From assembly GCA_902492185.1 (NCBI GenBank), contig CABUKY010000009.1, positions 1-29,147 on the forward strand: 29,147 nucleotides of DNA, written 5' to 3'. Shown in pieces: positions 7,407-16,101 of this stretch. The position numbers and the translations under genes were made by a program. Every line of letters begins with the position of its first letter. Positions within the stretch are counted from its first letter, which is position 1. Source of the stretch: an uncultured Collinsella sp. (GTDB lineage Bacteria > Actinomycetota > Coriobacteriia > Coriobacteriales > Coriobacteriaceae). Under the pieces are notes generated by a model. That model was not told the origin of the DNA. It saw nothing but the letters and a program-made list of their open reading frames with translations, and searched no databases.

Positions 7407-8660
7407 ATGGCGCAGGAACACGATCTGTTTGATGACATTATCGAGATCAGCAAGGGTTTCGACTTTCTTAAAAACCCGCTTGGCGGCGTGACCGATGCAC
7501 TCGATCCATCGGCGCCGCAGTGGAATCCTGCCGACTACAAGGAGCGCCCGCGCGGCAACACCATTCCGTGCTTGACCTGCAAAAACGAAAAGAGCGGCTG
7601 CACCGCGTGCATGGACGTGTGCCCGGTCAACGCTATCGAGGTCGAGGAAGACGCCATCGAGATCCTCGACTCCTGTCGCAAGTGCGGCCTGTGCGCCGCT
7701 ACTTGCCCGACGGAGGCGATCATCTCTCCGCGCCTTGCACCCAAAAACGTCTACGACGACATTGTCTCGGCGGCTACGAGCCACGAGACCGCCTACGTTA
7801 CCTGCACGCGTGCCCTTAAGCGCATGCCGCGCGAAAACGAAGTCGTCGTTGCCTGCGTGGGCGATATTACGGCGGAGACCTGGTTCTCGGTACTGGCCGA
7901 CTATCCCAACGTGAGTGTGTACCTGCCGTTGGGCGTGTGCGATAAATGCCGCAACACCGGCGGTGAGGACATTCTTGGCGAGGCGATTGCGAAGGCCGAA
8001 GAGTGGTCTGGCACGGGTATGGGCCTAGAGGTCGACCCCAAGAGCCTCAAGTGCCATAAGCGCCGCGAGTACGAGCGCAAGGAGTACATGGAAAAGATCG
8101 CCCGCACCACGGGCCTGACGGTGACCAAGCTCAATCCGGCGACGGCGGCGCTGGCCTCGGTGACGCAAAAGCTCAAGGCCCATCGCCATCAGATTACCCA
8201 GCTGGAGCGCACGCTCAACACCATGTGCGGCACCACGACGACCAAGCGTCGCCGTTCGCTCACGCACGGGCGCCAACTGGTGCTCTCGACGTTGCAAAAC
8301 CACCCCGAGCTTGCCCAGAACATGCAGGTGAGCACGCCGGAGTGCGATTTTGACAAGTGTACGTCGTGCGGCGAGTGCGTCAACGTGTGCCCCACGTTTG
8401 CCTGCGATCTGGTGGGAAGCGGCCGCTTTGCGTTGGAGTCCACGTATTGTTTAGGCTGCGGCGCCTGTGTCAAGGTTTGTCCCGAGCATGCGCTCAAGCT
8501 TGTTGAGCACGATGCGTCCAATCTGGTCGTCGTCGATCCCGAAGCCGAGGAAAAGGCCGCCCAGAAGGCGAAGGCTCACGAAGAAGCTGAGAAGGTCAAG
8601 GCCGAAGCAAAGGCCAAGCTCGACAAGATGCTCGATCAGGTGGAGAAGCTCGCGGACTAG
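7407..8660 (+). CDS. 4Fe-4S dicluster-type electron-transfer protein (417 aa)
   Basis: This is a soluble iron-sulphur protein, probably an electron carrier or oxidoreductase subunit. An N-terminal ferredoxin domain has two clusters: C55, C58, C65, C68, C72 and C90, C93, C96, C100. A second ferredoxin domain has CTSCGECVNVCP (318-329) and CLGCGACVKVCP (348-359). The middle has further cysteines (C133, C150, C178, C181, C216) and a basic helical stretch (220-290). The tail (from about 375) is a charged Ala/Lys/Glu-rich probable coiled coil. The start at 7407 is set by AGGGAGGGG upstream; the alternative at 7377 has no ribosome site. It stands alone without a recognisable partner enzyme, so its redox partner is unknown. 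Confidence 0.85.
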   Translation: MAQEHDLFDDIIEISKGFDFLKNPLGGVTDALDPSAPQWNPADYKERPRGNTIPCLTCKNEKSGCTACMDVCPVNAIEVEEDAIEILDSCRKCGLCAATCPTEAIISPRLAPKNVYDDIVSAATSHETAYVTCTRALKRMPRENEVVVACVGDITAETWFSVLADYPNVSVYLPLGVCDKCRNTGGEDILGEAIAKAEEWSGTGMGLEVDPKSLKCHKRREYERKEYMEKIARTTGLTVTKLNPATAALASVTQKLKAHRHQITQLERTLNTMCGTTTTKRRRSLTHGRQLVLSTLQNHPELAQNMQVSTPECDFDKCTSCGECVNVCPTFACDLVGSGRFALESTYCLGCGACVKVCPEHALKLVEHDASNLVVVDPEAEEKAAQKAKAHEEAEKVKAEAKAKLDKMLDQVEKLAD

Positions 8661-8679
8661 CTAAAAGAGCGTAAATGAT

Positions 8680-8710
8680 GGCCGGTGGGACAGGTACTGC
8701 CCCGCCGGCC
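8680..8710 (+). terminator. GC-rich hairpin after the 4Fe-4S gene
   Basis: GGCCGGTGGGACAG pairs with CTGCCCCGCCGGCC with only two imperfect positions, 20 bp after the stop codon. No T-run follows on the plus strand, so it may be an RNA 3'-end stabiliser or a weak terminator. Confidence 0.45.
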
Positions 8711-8781
8711 AAAAAAGTTGCGGTGGAATAGTTCCTGTTTTGCCCTTAAGCTGGCAATTCTAGGAACTATCCCACCGCAAC
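8711..8781 (-). terminator. Long hairpin terminator for the GntR-alcohol dehydrogenase operon
   Basis: Read leftwards, GTTGCGGTGGGATAGTTCCT (8781-8762) pairs with AGGAACTATTCCACCGCAAC (8736-8717) with one G-T type mismatch, then runs into TTTTTT (8716-8711). It lies 11 bp after the GntR stop codon. The 20-bp arms are unusually long for a terminator, so it may be a dispersed repeat used as one. Confidence 0.8.
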
Positions 8782-8791
8782 TAATAGATGG

Positions 8792-9547
8792 TTAGTTCAT
8801 GCTGCTTTGGTGGCCGGTTCGACCGGTACCGTTGCGCGTCACGGTTTCATGGAGCAAAAAGAACCCGGGGACCTGTTTGGTCTCGGTGTATTCCATAAGG
8901 ATGCCGTCGGCGTTGTAGGTCTGCCCGCGTATAACGGCGAGTGCGTTAAAGTCGTCGAGATCGAGCACGCGCGTATCCTCGGGCGTGGGATGCTCGATCG
9001 TTACATCGCGTTTGCCCGTGGCAATCTTAATGCCAAGGTCTTCTTCGAGGTAACGATAAATCGAATCGTTGACAATCTCGGGTGTCAGTCCCGGTACCTG
9101 TGAGCTTAGGTAATAGGAGTCGTCGGAGCACACGGCATGTCCGTCTGCATAACGAATGCGTTTGGCGCGTGTGAGCTCACAGCCTTCGGGAAACCCGGTA
9201 ATCCCGGAGAGTGCCTTGCTACAGACGAGGAGCTCAAAGACGGTGGTGACAGTCTTGAGCTCAAAGCCTCGGCTGGTCGCGATTTCCTTAAAGGTCTCGA
9301 GTCCGCCGCCACCACGACTCTTCTCGTCACTGATGTTGCGAATGACGCGCATGCCTTTGCCTTGCTGGGGGAGCACGTAACCATCTGCCGCAAGCATCGA
9401 GATGGCGCGACGGACCGTCATGCGCGAACAGTCAAACAGCTGCGTGAGCTCAGTCTCCGAAGGCAGATAACTCTGATAGGCGTATGTGCCGTCGTCAATC
9501 GACTGCTTCACGTTGTCATAAATAGTTTGGAAGATGGCTCGCGCCAT
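8792..9547 (-). CDS. GntR-family (HutC/UTRA-type) transcriptional regulator
   Basis: This is a DNA-binding sugar-responsive repressor of 251 residues. Residues 1-70 form the winged helix of the GntR family (YLPSETELTQLFDCSRMTVRRAI at about 27-49, then LAADGYVLPQQGKGMRV). The remainder is a UTRA ligand-binding domain (CELTRAKRIRYADG, then GILMEYTETKQVPGFF at the C-terminus). HutC-subfamily members such as TreR usually bind phosphorylated sugars. AGGAG lies six bases before the ATG. It is 65 bp after the zinc alcohol dehydrogenase gene and is probably cotranscribed. It likely controls the divergent promoters at 10674-10857, where palindromic TCTAGACA-type sites occur. The inducer is inferred to be the alpha-glucoside 6-phosphate made by the neighbouring PTS. 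Confidence 0.92.
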   Translation of the reverse strand: MARAIFQTIYDNVKQSIDDGTYAYQSYLPSETELTQLFDCSRMTVRRAISMLAADGYVLPQQGKGMRVIRNISDEKSRGGGGLETFKEIATSRGFELKTVTTVFELLVCSKALSGITGFPEGCELTRAKRIRYADGHAVCSDDSYYLSSQVPGLTPEIVNDSIYRYLEEDLGIKIATGKRDVTIEHPTPEDTRVLDLDDFNALAVIRGQTYNADGILMEYTETKQVPGFFLLHETVTRNGTGRTGHQSSMN

Positions 9548-9612
9548 GACGGTCTCCTAGAGCTGGGTGCGCGAGTGGTGGATGAGGACCGCTCGCGCGG
9601 GTGTCGATCGAT

Positions 9613-10638
9613 TTACTTGCTGGGGTCGATTATATATTTACCCATGGCACGCAGGGCCGGGTCTGACAGGATGGCGCCGAGTTCGTCGAGGGAGGCTACC
9701 TTTGCGACCATCGAGGATACGTCGAGCCTGCCAGAGTCGATGAGCTCGAGCGCGCGACGCTGCGTATAAGGGTTAATGTAGGACGAAGTAAGCACAAGCT
9801 CCTTCTGGAAGACCTCGAAGGGCTTGACGGTGATTGTCTCATCGGGCTTGGTGAGGCCGAACATCATGACCGTAGCCTTGTGGCCGGCGATCTGGATGGC
9901 CTGCTCGATGGTGGCGGGCTTGCCAACACACTCGATAACGACATCGACGTTGCCGACGCCCTCCTGCTTCAGGCGGGCCGGGACGTCCTCGTGGATGGAA
10001 TCAATTGCCAGGTCGGCGCCGAGTTTGAGCGCAACCTCGCGCTTGCCTTCGACAGGCTCGAGCAAGACAACCTTGGTGGCGCCGGCGTTTTTAGCAAGCT
10101 GCATCATGAGCAGACCGATCATGCCACCGCCGATAACGACAACTGTGCTGCCGGGCTTGATGTTGCACATATCGATGCCGTGCAGGCAGCAGGCGACGGG
10201 CTCGGTCATGGCGCCCTGCTCGAAGCTGGTGTGATCGCCCAACTTGTAGACTTGCTGCATATCGACGGAGCAGTACTCGGCAAAACCGCCGTTAACGGTG
10301 GTGCCGTAACCGGTCATATGCTCGCAGTAGTGGTTGATTCCGTCGCGGCAGGGTTCGCAGCAGCCGCAGGGATGGTTTGGGTCGATGCACACGCGATCGC
10401 CCGGTTTAAAGCCGGTGACATCGCTGCCCACGGCCTCGACAACGCCCGCAAACTCATGACCAAGGATCGTGGGCGGGGTAACGTCGGCTGCACCCTTGTC
10501 ACCTTCATAGATATGCACGTCGGTGCCGCAGACGCCGCAAGCTTTGACGTTGATCAGAACGTCACGCTTGCCCACGGTCGGTTTTGTCGAATCCTCGACC
10601 CTGAGATCGTGCTTTCCATAGAAGACCGCGCTTTTCAT
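9613..10638 (-). CDS. Zinc-dependent alcohol dehydrogenase (MDR family, sorbitol/threonine dehydrogenase-like)
   Basis: This cytoplasmic NAD(P)-dependent medium-chain dehydrogenase has 341 residues, the usual length. C37 (ACGVCGTD), H61 and E62 (GHEFAG) are the catalytic zinc residues; C91, C94, C97 and C105 bind structural zinc. VVVIGGGMIGLLMMQLAK is the Rossmann dinucleotide loop. TAAGGAGT sits just before the ATG. It is the first gene of an operon with the GntR regulator and faces the PTS/GH4 operon across a shared regulatory region. The closest functional guess is a polyol dehydrogenase of the sorbitol type, but threonine or butanediol dehydrogenases share these motifs. The sugar context favours a polyol substrate. 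Confidence 0.9.
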   Translation of the reverse strand: MKSAVFYGKHDLRVEDSTKPTVGKRDVLINVKACGVCGTDVHIYEGDKGAADVTPPTILGHEFAGVVEAVGSDVTGFKPGDRVCIDPNHPCGCCEPCRDGINHYCEHMTGYGTTVNGGFAEYCSVDMQQVYKLGDHTSFEQGAMTEPVACCLHGIDMCNIKPGSTVVVIGGGMIGLLMMQLAKNAGATKVVLLEPVEGKREVALKLGADLAIDSIHEDVPARLKQEGVGNVDVVIECVGKPATIEQAIQIAGHKATVMMFGLTKPDETITVKPFEVFQKELVLTSSYINPYTQRRALELIDSGRLDVSSMVAKVASLDELGAILSDPALRAMGKYIIDPSK

Positions 10639-10673
10639 GGTGACTCCTTAACGTAGCGGGAATGTTGTAATGA

Positions 10674-10702
10674 AGTATAGGTATGTCTATAGATATAGAC
10701 AA
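10674..10702 (-). promoter_or_regulatory. Leftward promoter of the alcohol dehydrogenase-GntR operon overlapped by a perfect palindrome
   Basis: On the minus strand TTGTCT (10702-10697) and TATACT (10679-10674) are separated by exactly 17 bp. The palindrome TGTCTATAGATATAGACA (10684-10701) covers the -35 and most of the spacer, an ideal position for repression by the GntR protein. The start codon is 36 bp further on, with AAGGAGT before it. Confidence 0.65.
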
Positions 10703-10707
10703 GCACA

Positions 10708-10718
10708 TCTAGACAAGT
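10708..10718 (+). promoter_or_regulatory. Operator half-site TCTAGACAAGT
   Basis: TCTAGACAAGT matches one arm of the palindrome at 10834-10849 (whose reverse complement contains TCTAGACAAGT). The left arm is degenerate. It lies just upstream of the leftward promoter. Confidence 0.4.
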
Positions 10719-10833
10719 AGAAAAGAAATTTATAATGCAGCCATCAGCTATGTCAGATTTAACAGGCGAAATACTGGACATATACCGTTTACGGCCAATA
10801 ATCAACCGTTTACCGACCGTAGTATTTATGCTA

Positions 10834-10857
10834 ACTTGTCTAGATAAGTGATATGAT
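10834..10857 (+). promoter_or_regulatory. Palindromic operator and -10 region before the PTS operon
   Basis: ACTTGTCTAGATAAGT (10834-10849) is a near-perfect palindrome centred on TCTAGA. TATGAT (10852-10857) right after it could be the -10 of the rightward promoter, but no convincing -35 is seen 17 bp upstream, so it may need an activator or be a weak promoter. Confidence 0.5.
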
Positions 10858-10994
10858 AAAAATAGAAGCGCAAGAAGTCAGGGAAGCGGGCCCACCCGTC
10901 CTATTGCACGAGGTACACGCAAACGGCGCGTCTGCGGTCTCGAGTGAAGCCAAAACCGCAGTCGCTCCGAATGAAGAGAGGGGGATTCCCCGTC

Positions 10995-12602
10995 ATGATG
11001 CAAAAGATACAACGTTTCGGCGGTGCAATGTACACGCCTGCAATTCTTTTCGCATTTTCCGGAATCGTCGTCGGCCTGGGTACGTTGTTTACCACCGAGG
11101 CGATCTTTGGCGAGATGGCCACAGCGGGTCATCTTTGGTTTGATTGCTGGAATGTGCTGCTCCAGGGTGGTTGGACGCTCTTTAACCAGATGCCGTTGCT
11201 GTTTTGCGTAGCGTTGCCAATCTCGCTCGCGAACAAGCAGAACGCTCGCTGCTGCATGGAGGCTTTGGCCATCTACCTTACCTTCAACTACTTTGTAAGC
11301 ACAATCTTGGGGCAGTGGGGCCCTGTCTTTGGGGTCGACTACTCTGTCGAGGCGGGCAGCGGTACTGGTCTTGCCACTATCGCAAGCATCAAAACGCTTG
11401 ATATGGGCATCATGGGCGCGCTTATCATTTCGGGTATTGCCACGATGCTTCACAACAAGTACTTCGACACCGAACTTCCTGAGTGGTTGGGCGTGTTCTC
11501 GGGCTCCGTGTTCATCTATATGATCGGTTTCTTCGTTATGGTTCCGGTCGCTCTTATTGCCTGCCTGGTATGGCCGCATGTTCAGGCTGCTATCGCCGCC
11601 TTCCAGGGATTCATCCTTTCCGCCGGTACGTTTGGCGTGGGCGTCTTTGCTTTCTTCGAGCGCGTGCTGATTCCTACAGGCCTGCACCACTTTATCTATA
11701 CGCCGTTCTATTACGACAACGCGGCGGTCAACGGCGGCATCTTTGCCGCTTGGGCTAACATCCTGCCCCAACTGGCTGCCGATCCGAGCATTGCTCTTAA
11801 GGATGCCGCACCCTGGGCCGCCTATACCTGCCCTGGTTGGACTAAAGTCTTCGGCTCGCTTGGCGTCGCCATTGCGTTTTACATGACCGCCAAACCCGAG
11901 CGCAAGCAGCGCGTCAAGGCTCTGCTCATTCCCGTCACCCTTACCGCTATGCTTTGCGGTATTACCGAGCCGCTTGACTTCACCTTCCTGTTCATTGCGC
12001 CCGGCCTGTTCGTCGTCCACTGCGTGCTCGGAGCGCTTGGCTGCATGGCTCAAAACCTCCTTGGCGTCGTGGGTATCTTTGACGGCGGCATCATCTCGAT
12101 GCTCTCGTGGGACTGGCTGCCCCTTTGGGCCGCGCACGGTCTGCAGTACGCCATCTCCATCCTTGTCGGTCTGTGCTTTACCGCCCTTTGGGTCGTGGTC
12201 TTCCGTTTCCTGATCGTCAAGTTCGACTTTAAGACCCCCGGTCGCGAGGATGACGATGTTGAGGTCGAGCTCAAGTCCAAGGCCGACTACAAGCAAAAGC
12301 AGAGCGGTGCTGCTGGCAAATCGGTCGCCCAGAGTAAAGATGATGAGCGCTTGGTGCTTGCCGAGAACATCCTCGATCTGCTCGGTGGCACGGATAACAT
12401 CATCGATGTAACTAACTGCGCTACCCGTCTGCGCGTTAACGTCAAGGACAAGAGCGTCGTTGCACCCGAGGCTTCCTTCAAGGCGATCGGTACGCATGGT
12501 TTGGTGGTCCAAGGTCAGTCAATCCAGGTCATCATCGGCCTTACCGTCCCGCAGGTTCGCGAGAAGTTCGAGAGTCTTCTGAAGTTCGAGAGTCTTCTGT
12601 AA
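10995..12602 (+). CDS. PTS alpha-glucoside transporter, EIICB components
   Basis: This membrane sugar permease imports and phosphorylates an alpha-glucoside (maltose, isomaltulose or maltitol type). The start at 10995 gives MMQKIQRFGGAMYTP, the standard N-terminus of GlvC/AglA/MalB-type EIIC proteins, with AGAGGGGG upstream. About ten hydrophobic segments fill residues 20-415, with the EIIC signatures GLHHFIYTPF and GITEPLDFTFLF. A charged linker (about 420-448) leads to the EIIB domain with phosphorylated C475 in the motif NCATRLRV. There is no EIIA domain, so an EIIA-Glc encoded elsewhere must supply phosphate. The last 12 residues carry an exact duplication (KFESLL twice). It precedes the GH4 gene, which would cleave its product. 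Confidence 0.93.
   Translation: MMQKIQRFGGAMYTPAILFAFSGIVVGLGTLFTTEAIFGEMATAGHLWFDCWNVLLQGGWTLFNQMPLLFCVALPISLANKQNARCCMEALAIYLTFNYFVSTILGQWGPVFGVDYSVEAGSGTGLATIASIKTLDMGIMGALIISGIATMLHNKYFDTELPEWLGVFSGSVFIYMIGFFVMVPVALIACLVWPHVQAAIAAFQGFILSAGTFGVGVFAFFERVLIPTGLHHFIYTPFYYDNAAVNGGIFAAWANILPQLAADPSIALKDAAPWAAYTCPGWTKVFGSLGVAIAFYMTAKPERKQRVKALLIPVTLTAMLCGITEPLDFTFLFIAPGLFVVHCVLGALGCMAQNLLGVVGIFDGGIISMLSWDWLPLWAAHGLQYAISILVGLCFTALWVVVFRFLIVKFDFKTPGREDDDVEVELKSKADYKQKQSGAAGKSVAQSKDDERLVLAENILDLLGGTDNIIDVTNCATRLRVNVKDKSVVAPEASFKAIGTHGLVVQGQSIQVIIGLTVPQVREKFESLLKFESLL
12564..12599 (+). repeat. 18-bp exact tandem duplication at the EIICB 3' end
   Basis: AAGTTCGAGAGTCTTCTG occurs twice back to back (12564-12581 and 12582-12599), right before the stop TAA. 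It adds six residues to the C-terminus without shifting frame. Confidence 0.95.
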
Positions 12603-12620
12603 ACCATCGTCCATCGAAAC

Positions 12621-12660
12621 AATCGGCCTTGCAGAGCCGGTATGCACCGCAAGGCCGATT
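12621..12660 (+). other. Intercistronic hairpin between EIICB and GH4 genes
   Basis: AATCGGCCTTGC (12621-12632) pairs perfectly with GCAAGGCCGATT (12649-12660). It lacks a T-run. Between two cotranscribed genes it could attenuate transcription or set different mRNA stability for the two cistrons. Confidence 0.55.
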
Positions 12661-12758
12661 CTAGAGATAAAAAACTCCACTTCTAGGTAACAATTCCAAA
12701 CCGCGCAAGGCCGCGTGCGGGGACGGATTGAGCAAGCGGCCAGAATGAGGAGGACATC

Positions 12759-14102
12759 ATGTCCAAGAAGAACTATGCCGTGACCATTGCCGGCGGTGGC
12801 TCTACCTTCACTCCGGGCATCGCTCTGATGCTGCTTGAGGAGCGCGACCGCTTCCCGGTCAACAAGGTGACCTTCTACGACAACAACGCCGAGCGCCAGG
12901 AGATCGTGGCAAAGGCCTGCGAGATCTACTTCCACGAGAACGCTCCCGAGGTTGAGTTTAGCTACACCACCGATCCCGAGACCGCATTCACCGGGACCGA
13001 CTTCGTACTTGCTCACATCCGCGTCGGCCTGTACGCCATGCGTGAGCTCGACGAGAAGATTCCTCTCAAGTACGGCTGCGTTGGCCAAGAGACCTGCGGC
13101 GCCGGCGGCATCGCCTACGGTATGCGCTCCATCGGCGGTGTCATCGAGATCCTGGACTACATGGAGAAATACAGCCCCAACGCCTGGATGCTCAACTACT
13201 CCAACCCCGCGGCTATCGTCGCAGAGGCTTGCCGCGTGCTGCGTCCCAACAGCCGCATCATCAACATCTGTGACATGCCGATCGACCTCATGGATAAGAT
13301 GAGCCGTATGTGCGGCATCAAGGATCGTCGCGAGCTGCAGTACAGCTACTACGGCCTCAACCACTTTGGTTGGTGGAGCAAGATCTACGACAAGGAGGGT
13401 AACGACCTCATGCCGCAGATCAAGGAGCACATGGCAAAGAACGGCTACTTGGACGGCATTGAGCACGAGGCCGGTAAGGAGCAGCACGTCGAGGAGAGCT
13501 GGATTCACACCTTCGGCAAGGCCAAGGATGTCTATGCTGTCGATCCCGAGACGATTCCCAATACCTACCTCAAGTATTACCTGTACCCGGACTATGTTGT
13601 CGAGACGTCTGACCCCAACTACACTCGCGCCAATGAGGTTATGGACGGCCGCGAGAAGAAGGTCTTTGGCGCTTGCCGCGACATCATCGCCAAGGGTACG
13701 GCCAAGGACGGCGGCTTTGAGCCGGATGTACATGCCAACTACATCGTCGACCTTGCCTGCGCACTGGCCGAGAATACGCTCGAGCGCTTCCTGCTGATCG
13801 TCCCCAACGATGGCGCTGTGCCCAACTTCGACCCGACGGCCATGGTCGAGGTGCCTTGCATCGTCGGCTCCAACGGCTTTGAGAAGATCTGCCAGGGCCC
13901 GATTCCGCAGTTCCAAAAGGGCCTGATGGAGCAGCAGGTTTCCGTCGAGAAGCTCGTTGTCCAGGCTTGGGTCGAGGGCAGCTACCAGAAGCTCTGGCAG
14001 GCACTCACGCTCTCCAAGACCATTCCTTCGGCAAGTGTTGCTAAGCAGATCCTGGACGAGCTCATCGAGGCCAACAAGGATTTCTGGCCCGAGCTTAAGT
14101 AA
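12759..14102 (+). CDS. 6-phospho-alpha-glucosidase, glycoside hydrolase family 4 (GlvA/MalH-like)
   Basis: This cytoplasmic NAD+- and Mn2+-dependent hydrolase releases glucose 6-phosphate from 6-phosphorylated alpha-glucosides. The 447 residues match GH4. The N-terminal nucleotide motif is TIAGGGSTFTPG (9-20). The motif CDMPI at 171-175, rather than CNVPI, marks alpha-specific members. C171 and H202 (GLNHFGWW) are the metal ligands, and D172 is the general acid of the family. GAGGAGG precedes the ATG. It is second in an operon with the PTS EIICB gene, which makes its substrate. Closely related enzymes act on maltose-6-P, maltitol-6-P and sucrose-isomer phosphates; the exact sugar cannot be told from sequence. 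Confidence 0.95.
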   Translation: MSKKNYAVTIAGGGSTFTPGIALMLLEERDRFPVNKVTFYDNNAERQEIVAKACEIYFHENAPEVEFSYTTDPETAFTGTDFVLAHIRVGLYAMRELDEKIPLKYGCVGQETCGAGGIAYGMRSIGGVIEILDYMEKYSPNAWMLNYSNPAAIVAEACRVLRPNSRIINICDMPIDLMDKMSRMCGIKDRRELQYSYYGLNHFGWWSKIYDKEGNDLMPQIKEHMAKNGYLDGIEHEAGKEQHVEESWIHTFGKAKDVYAVDPETIPNTYLKYYLYPDYVVETSDPNYTRANEVMDGREKKVFGACRDIIAKGTAKDGGFEPDVHANYIVDLACALAENTLERFLLIVPNDGAVPNFDPTAMVEVPCIVGSNGFEKICQGPIPQFQKGLMEQQVSVEKLVVQAWVEGSYQKLWQALTLSKTIPSASVAKQILDELIEANKDFWPELK

Positions 14103-14142
14103 GGACTGCTGTCTCGAACTCTCACGCATCTCTGCTTCATTT

Positions 14143-14186
14143 GCGCCGCCGCGGTGTCCGGATTCGCCCGGATGCTGCGGCGGCGC
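14143..14186 (+). terminator. GC-rich hairpin between GH4 and ychF
   Basis: GCGCCGCCGC (14143-14152) pairs perfectly with GCGGCGGCGC (14177-14186), with an inner TCCGG/CCGGA pairing. The downstream sequence is CTATACTTATA, not a T-run, so termination efficiency is uncertain. That AT-rich part may serve as the ychF -10 region. Confidence 0.45.
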
Positions 14187-14229
14187 TATACTTATACGGT
14201 TTGAAGTACCTGTACCAAAAGGAGCTGTC

Positions 14230-15306
<1,077 letters not shown>

Positions 15307-15317
15307 GGACGACGCAT

Positions 15318-15701
15318 ATGTTTAAATATGGCAAAAAAGCTGGCTACATGGGTATTGCGCTGCTCGTACTTGCGGTGATTCCGCTGGTGGTTGCAGCGTT
15401 TGTGATCCCCAACATTGGCCCCGAGGTGGCAACGAAGTTTAACGCAGCCGGCGAGGTGACGCGCTGGGGTAAGAGCTACGAGCTGCTGGCACCGCCGGTG
15501 CTCAACCTGCTGCTGAGCGTGGCGACGTACTTTACGGCGGGACGCCAGGCAAAGAACAACGAGGACTCCGCTGTGATGGCACGTCTTGCGTGCGAGCGCT
15601 ACCTGCGCAACGGCTGCATCACGGGCGTGTTCCTCAATGTAATCAACGTCTACTTTATGTATTCGGCGATTACTGGAACGGGCTTTGGCTTTGGTTTCTA
15701 G
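15318..15701 (+). CDS. Small membrane protein with DUF1648-like domain
   Basis: The protein has 127 residues with three hydrophobic segments (about 9-31, 58-73 and 99-120). Between the first two lies IGPEVATKFNAAGEVTRWG, which resembles the DUF1648 signature seen in SdpI-type immunity and other small membrane proteins (PxHFNxxGExxxWG). TAAGGACGACGC upstream supplies a modest ribosome site. The start is 11 bp after ychF, so it is probably cotranscribed. The function is unknown; a role as an accessory membrane or immunity protein is only suggested by the domain. Confidence 0.75.
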   Translation: MFKYGKKAGYMGIALLVLAVIPLVVAAFVIPNIGPEVATKFNAAGEVTRWGKSYELLAPPVLNLLLSVATYFTAGRQAKNNEDSAVMARLACERYLRNGCITGVFLNVINVYFMYSAITGTGFGFGF

Positions 15702-15710
15702 CTTGTCCTT

Positions 15711-16078
15711 TTAGGCAACGAGCCTGCACACATATTCAATGGCTGCTGCGAGGCCGCCGCTCGATCGTGGTTTAAAGACCATGTCGGCGGCGGCCTCGTT
15801 TTCGTATCCGGCGCCGCGAAGGGCAAGTGCGATACCGGCTTCCAGGAGGTTGCGATTACGGCAGCCTGCTTGAGCGAGCAGCTGTGCGTTTGGCATTGGA
15901 TGGCAAGTTCACCTTGCGCCGGGCAAGGGACCAGAACGGCGGCGACGCGACTTGATAGCAATGCAAATGCTGTGCGCTCATCGGGCGAAAGGCATTCTGC
16001 TTCAACGACGACGAGCTTGGGCGGCGCGCTGTTTGCGCGAAGCGTGGCTCGGTACATGCGGACCGAAGAACCCGACAT
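15711..16078 (-). pseudogene. Frameshifted small protein of unknown function, divergent from an HTH gene
   Basis: CAGGAG lies six bases before the ATG at 16078 (MSGSSVRMYRATLR). The frame is protein-like up to about 15900 (VAAVLVPCPAQGELAI), then loses coding character. A different frame takes over with MPNAQLLAQAGCRNRNLLEAGIALALRG and ends at 15711. The simplest reading is one ~122-residue protein broken by a single-base indel near 15890-15900. If no frameshift exists, the first frame instead runs to 15698 as a 126-residue product and the second would be a separate 61-residue protein. I do not recognise the family. It shares a promoter region and a perfect palindrome with the HTH gene on the other strand. 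Confidence 0.5.
15750..15802 (+). terminator. Possible terminator for ychF-DUF1648 unit
   Basis: GAGGCCGCCGC (15750-15760) pairs perfectly with GCGGCGGCCTC (15787-15797), with a nested TGGT/ACCA hairpin inside, then GTTTT. It is 48 bp after the plus-strand stop and overlaps the coding region of the frameshifted minus-strand gene. Confidence 0.5.
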
Positions 16079-16101
16079 AGAAAACTCCTGTGTATTCGGC
16101 A

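Larger units (their letters stand above)
10639..10994. other. Divergent regulatory region of the alpha-glucoside locus
   Basis: These 356 bp hold no gene. They are AT-rich compared with the flanks and contain one perfect and two partial operator-like palindromes plus a well-placed leftward promoter, listed separately. Short open frames here lack supporting signals. Confidence 0.7.

Noticed and set aside
6939..7784. Minus-strand frames opposite the GldA relic and the start of the ferredoxin gene
   Set aside because: They show no family resemblance, and the cysteine motifs on the plus strand identify the real gene.
13957..14229. Open frame extending ychF upstream into the GH4 gene
   Set aside because: The upstream part is antiphase to the GH4 coding frame, and YchF has a conserved start with a good ribosome site at the GTG at 14230.
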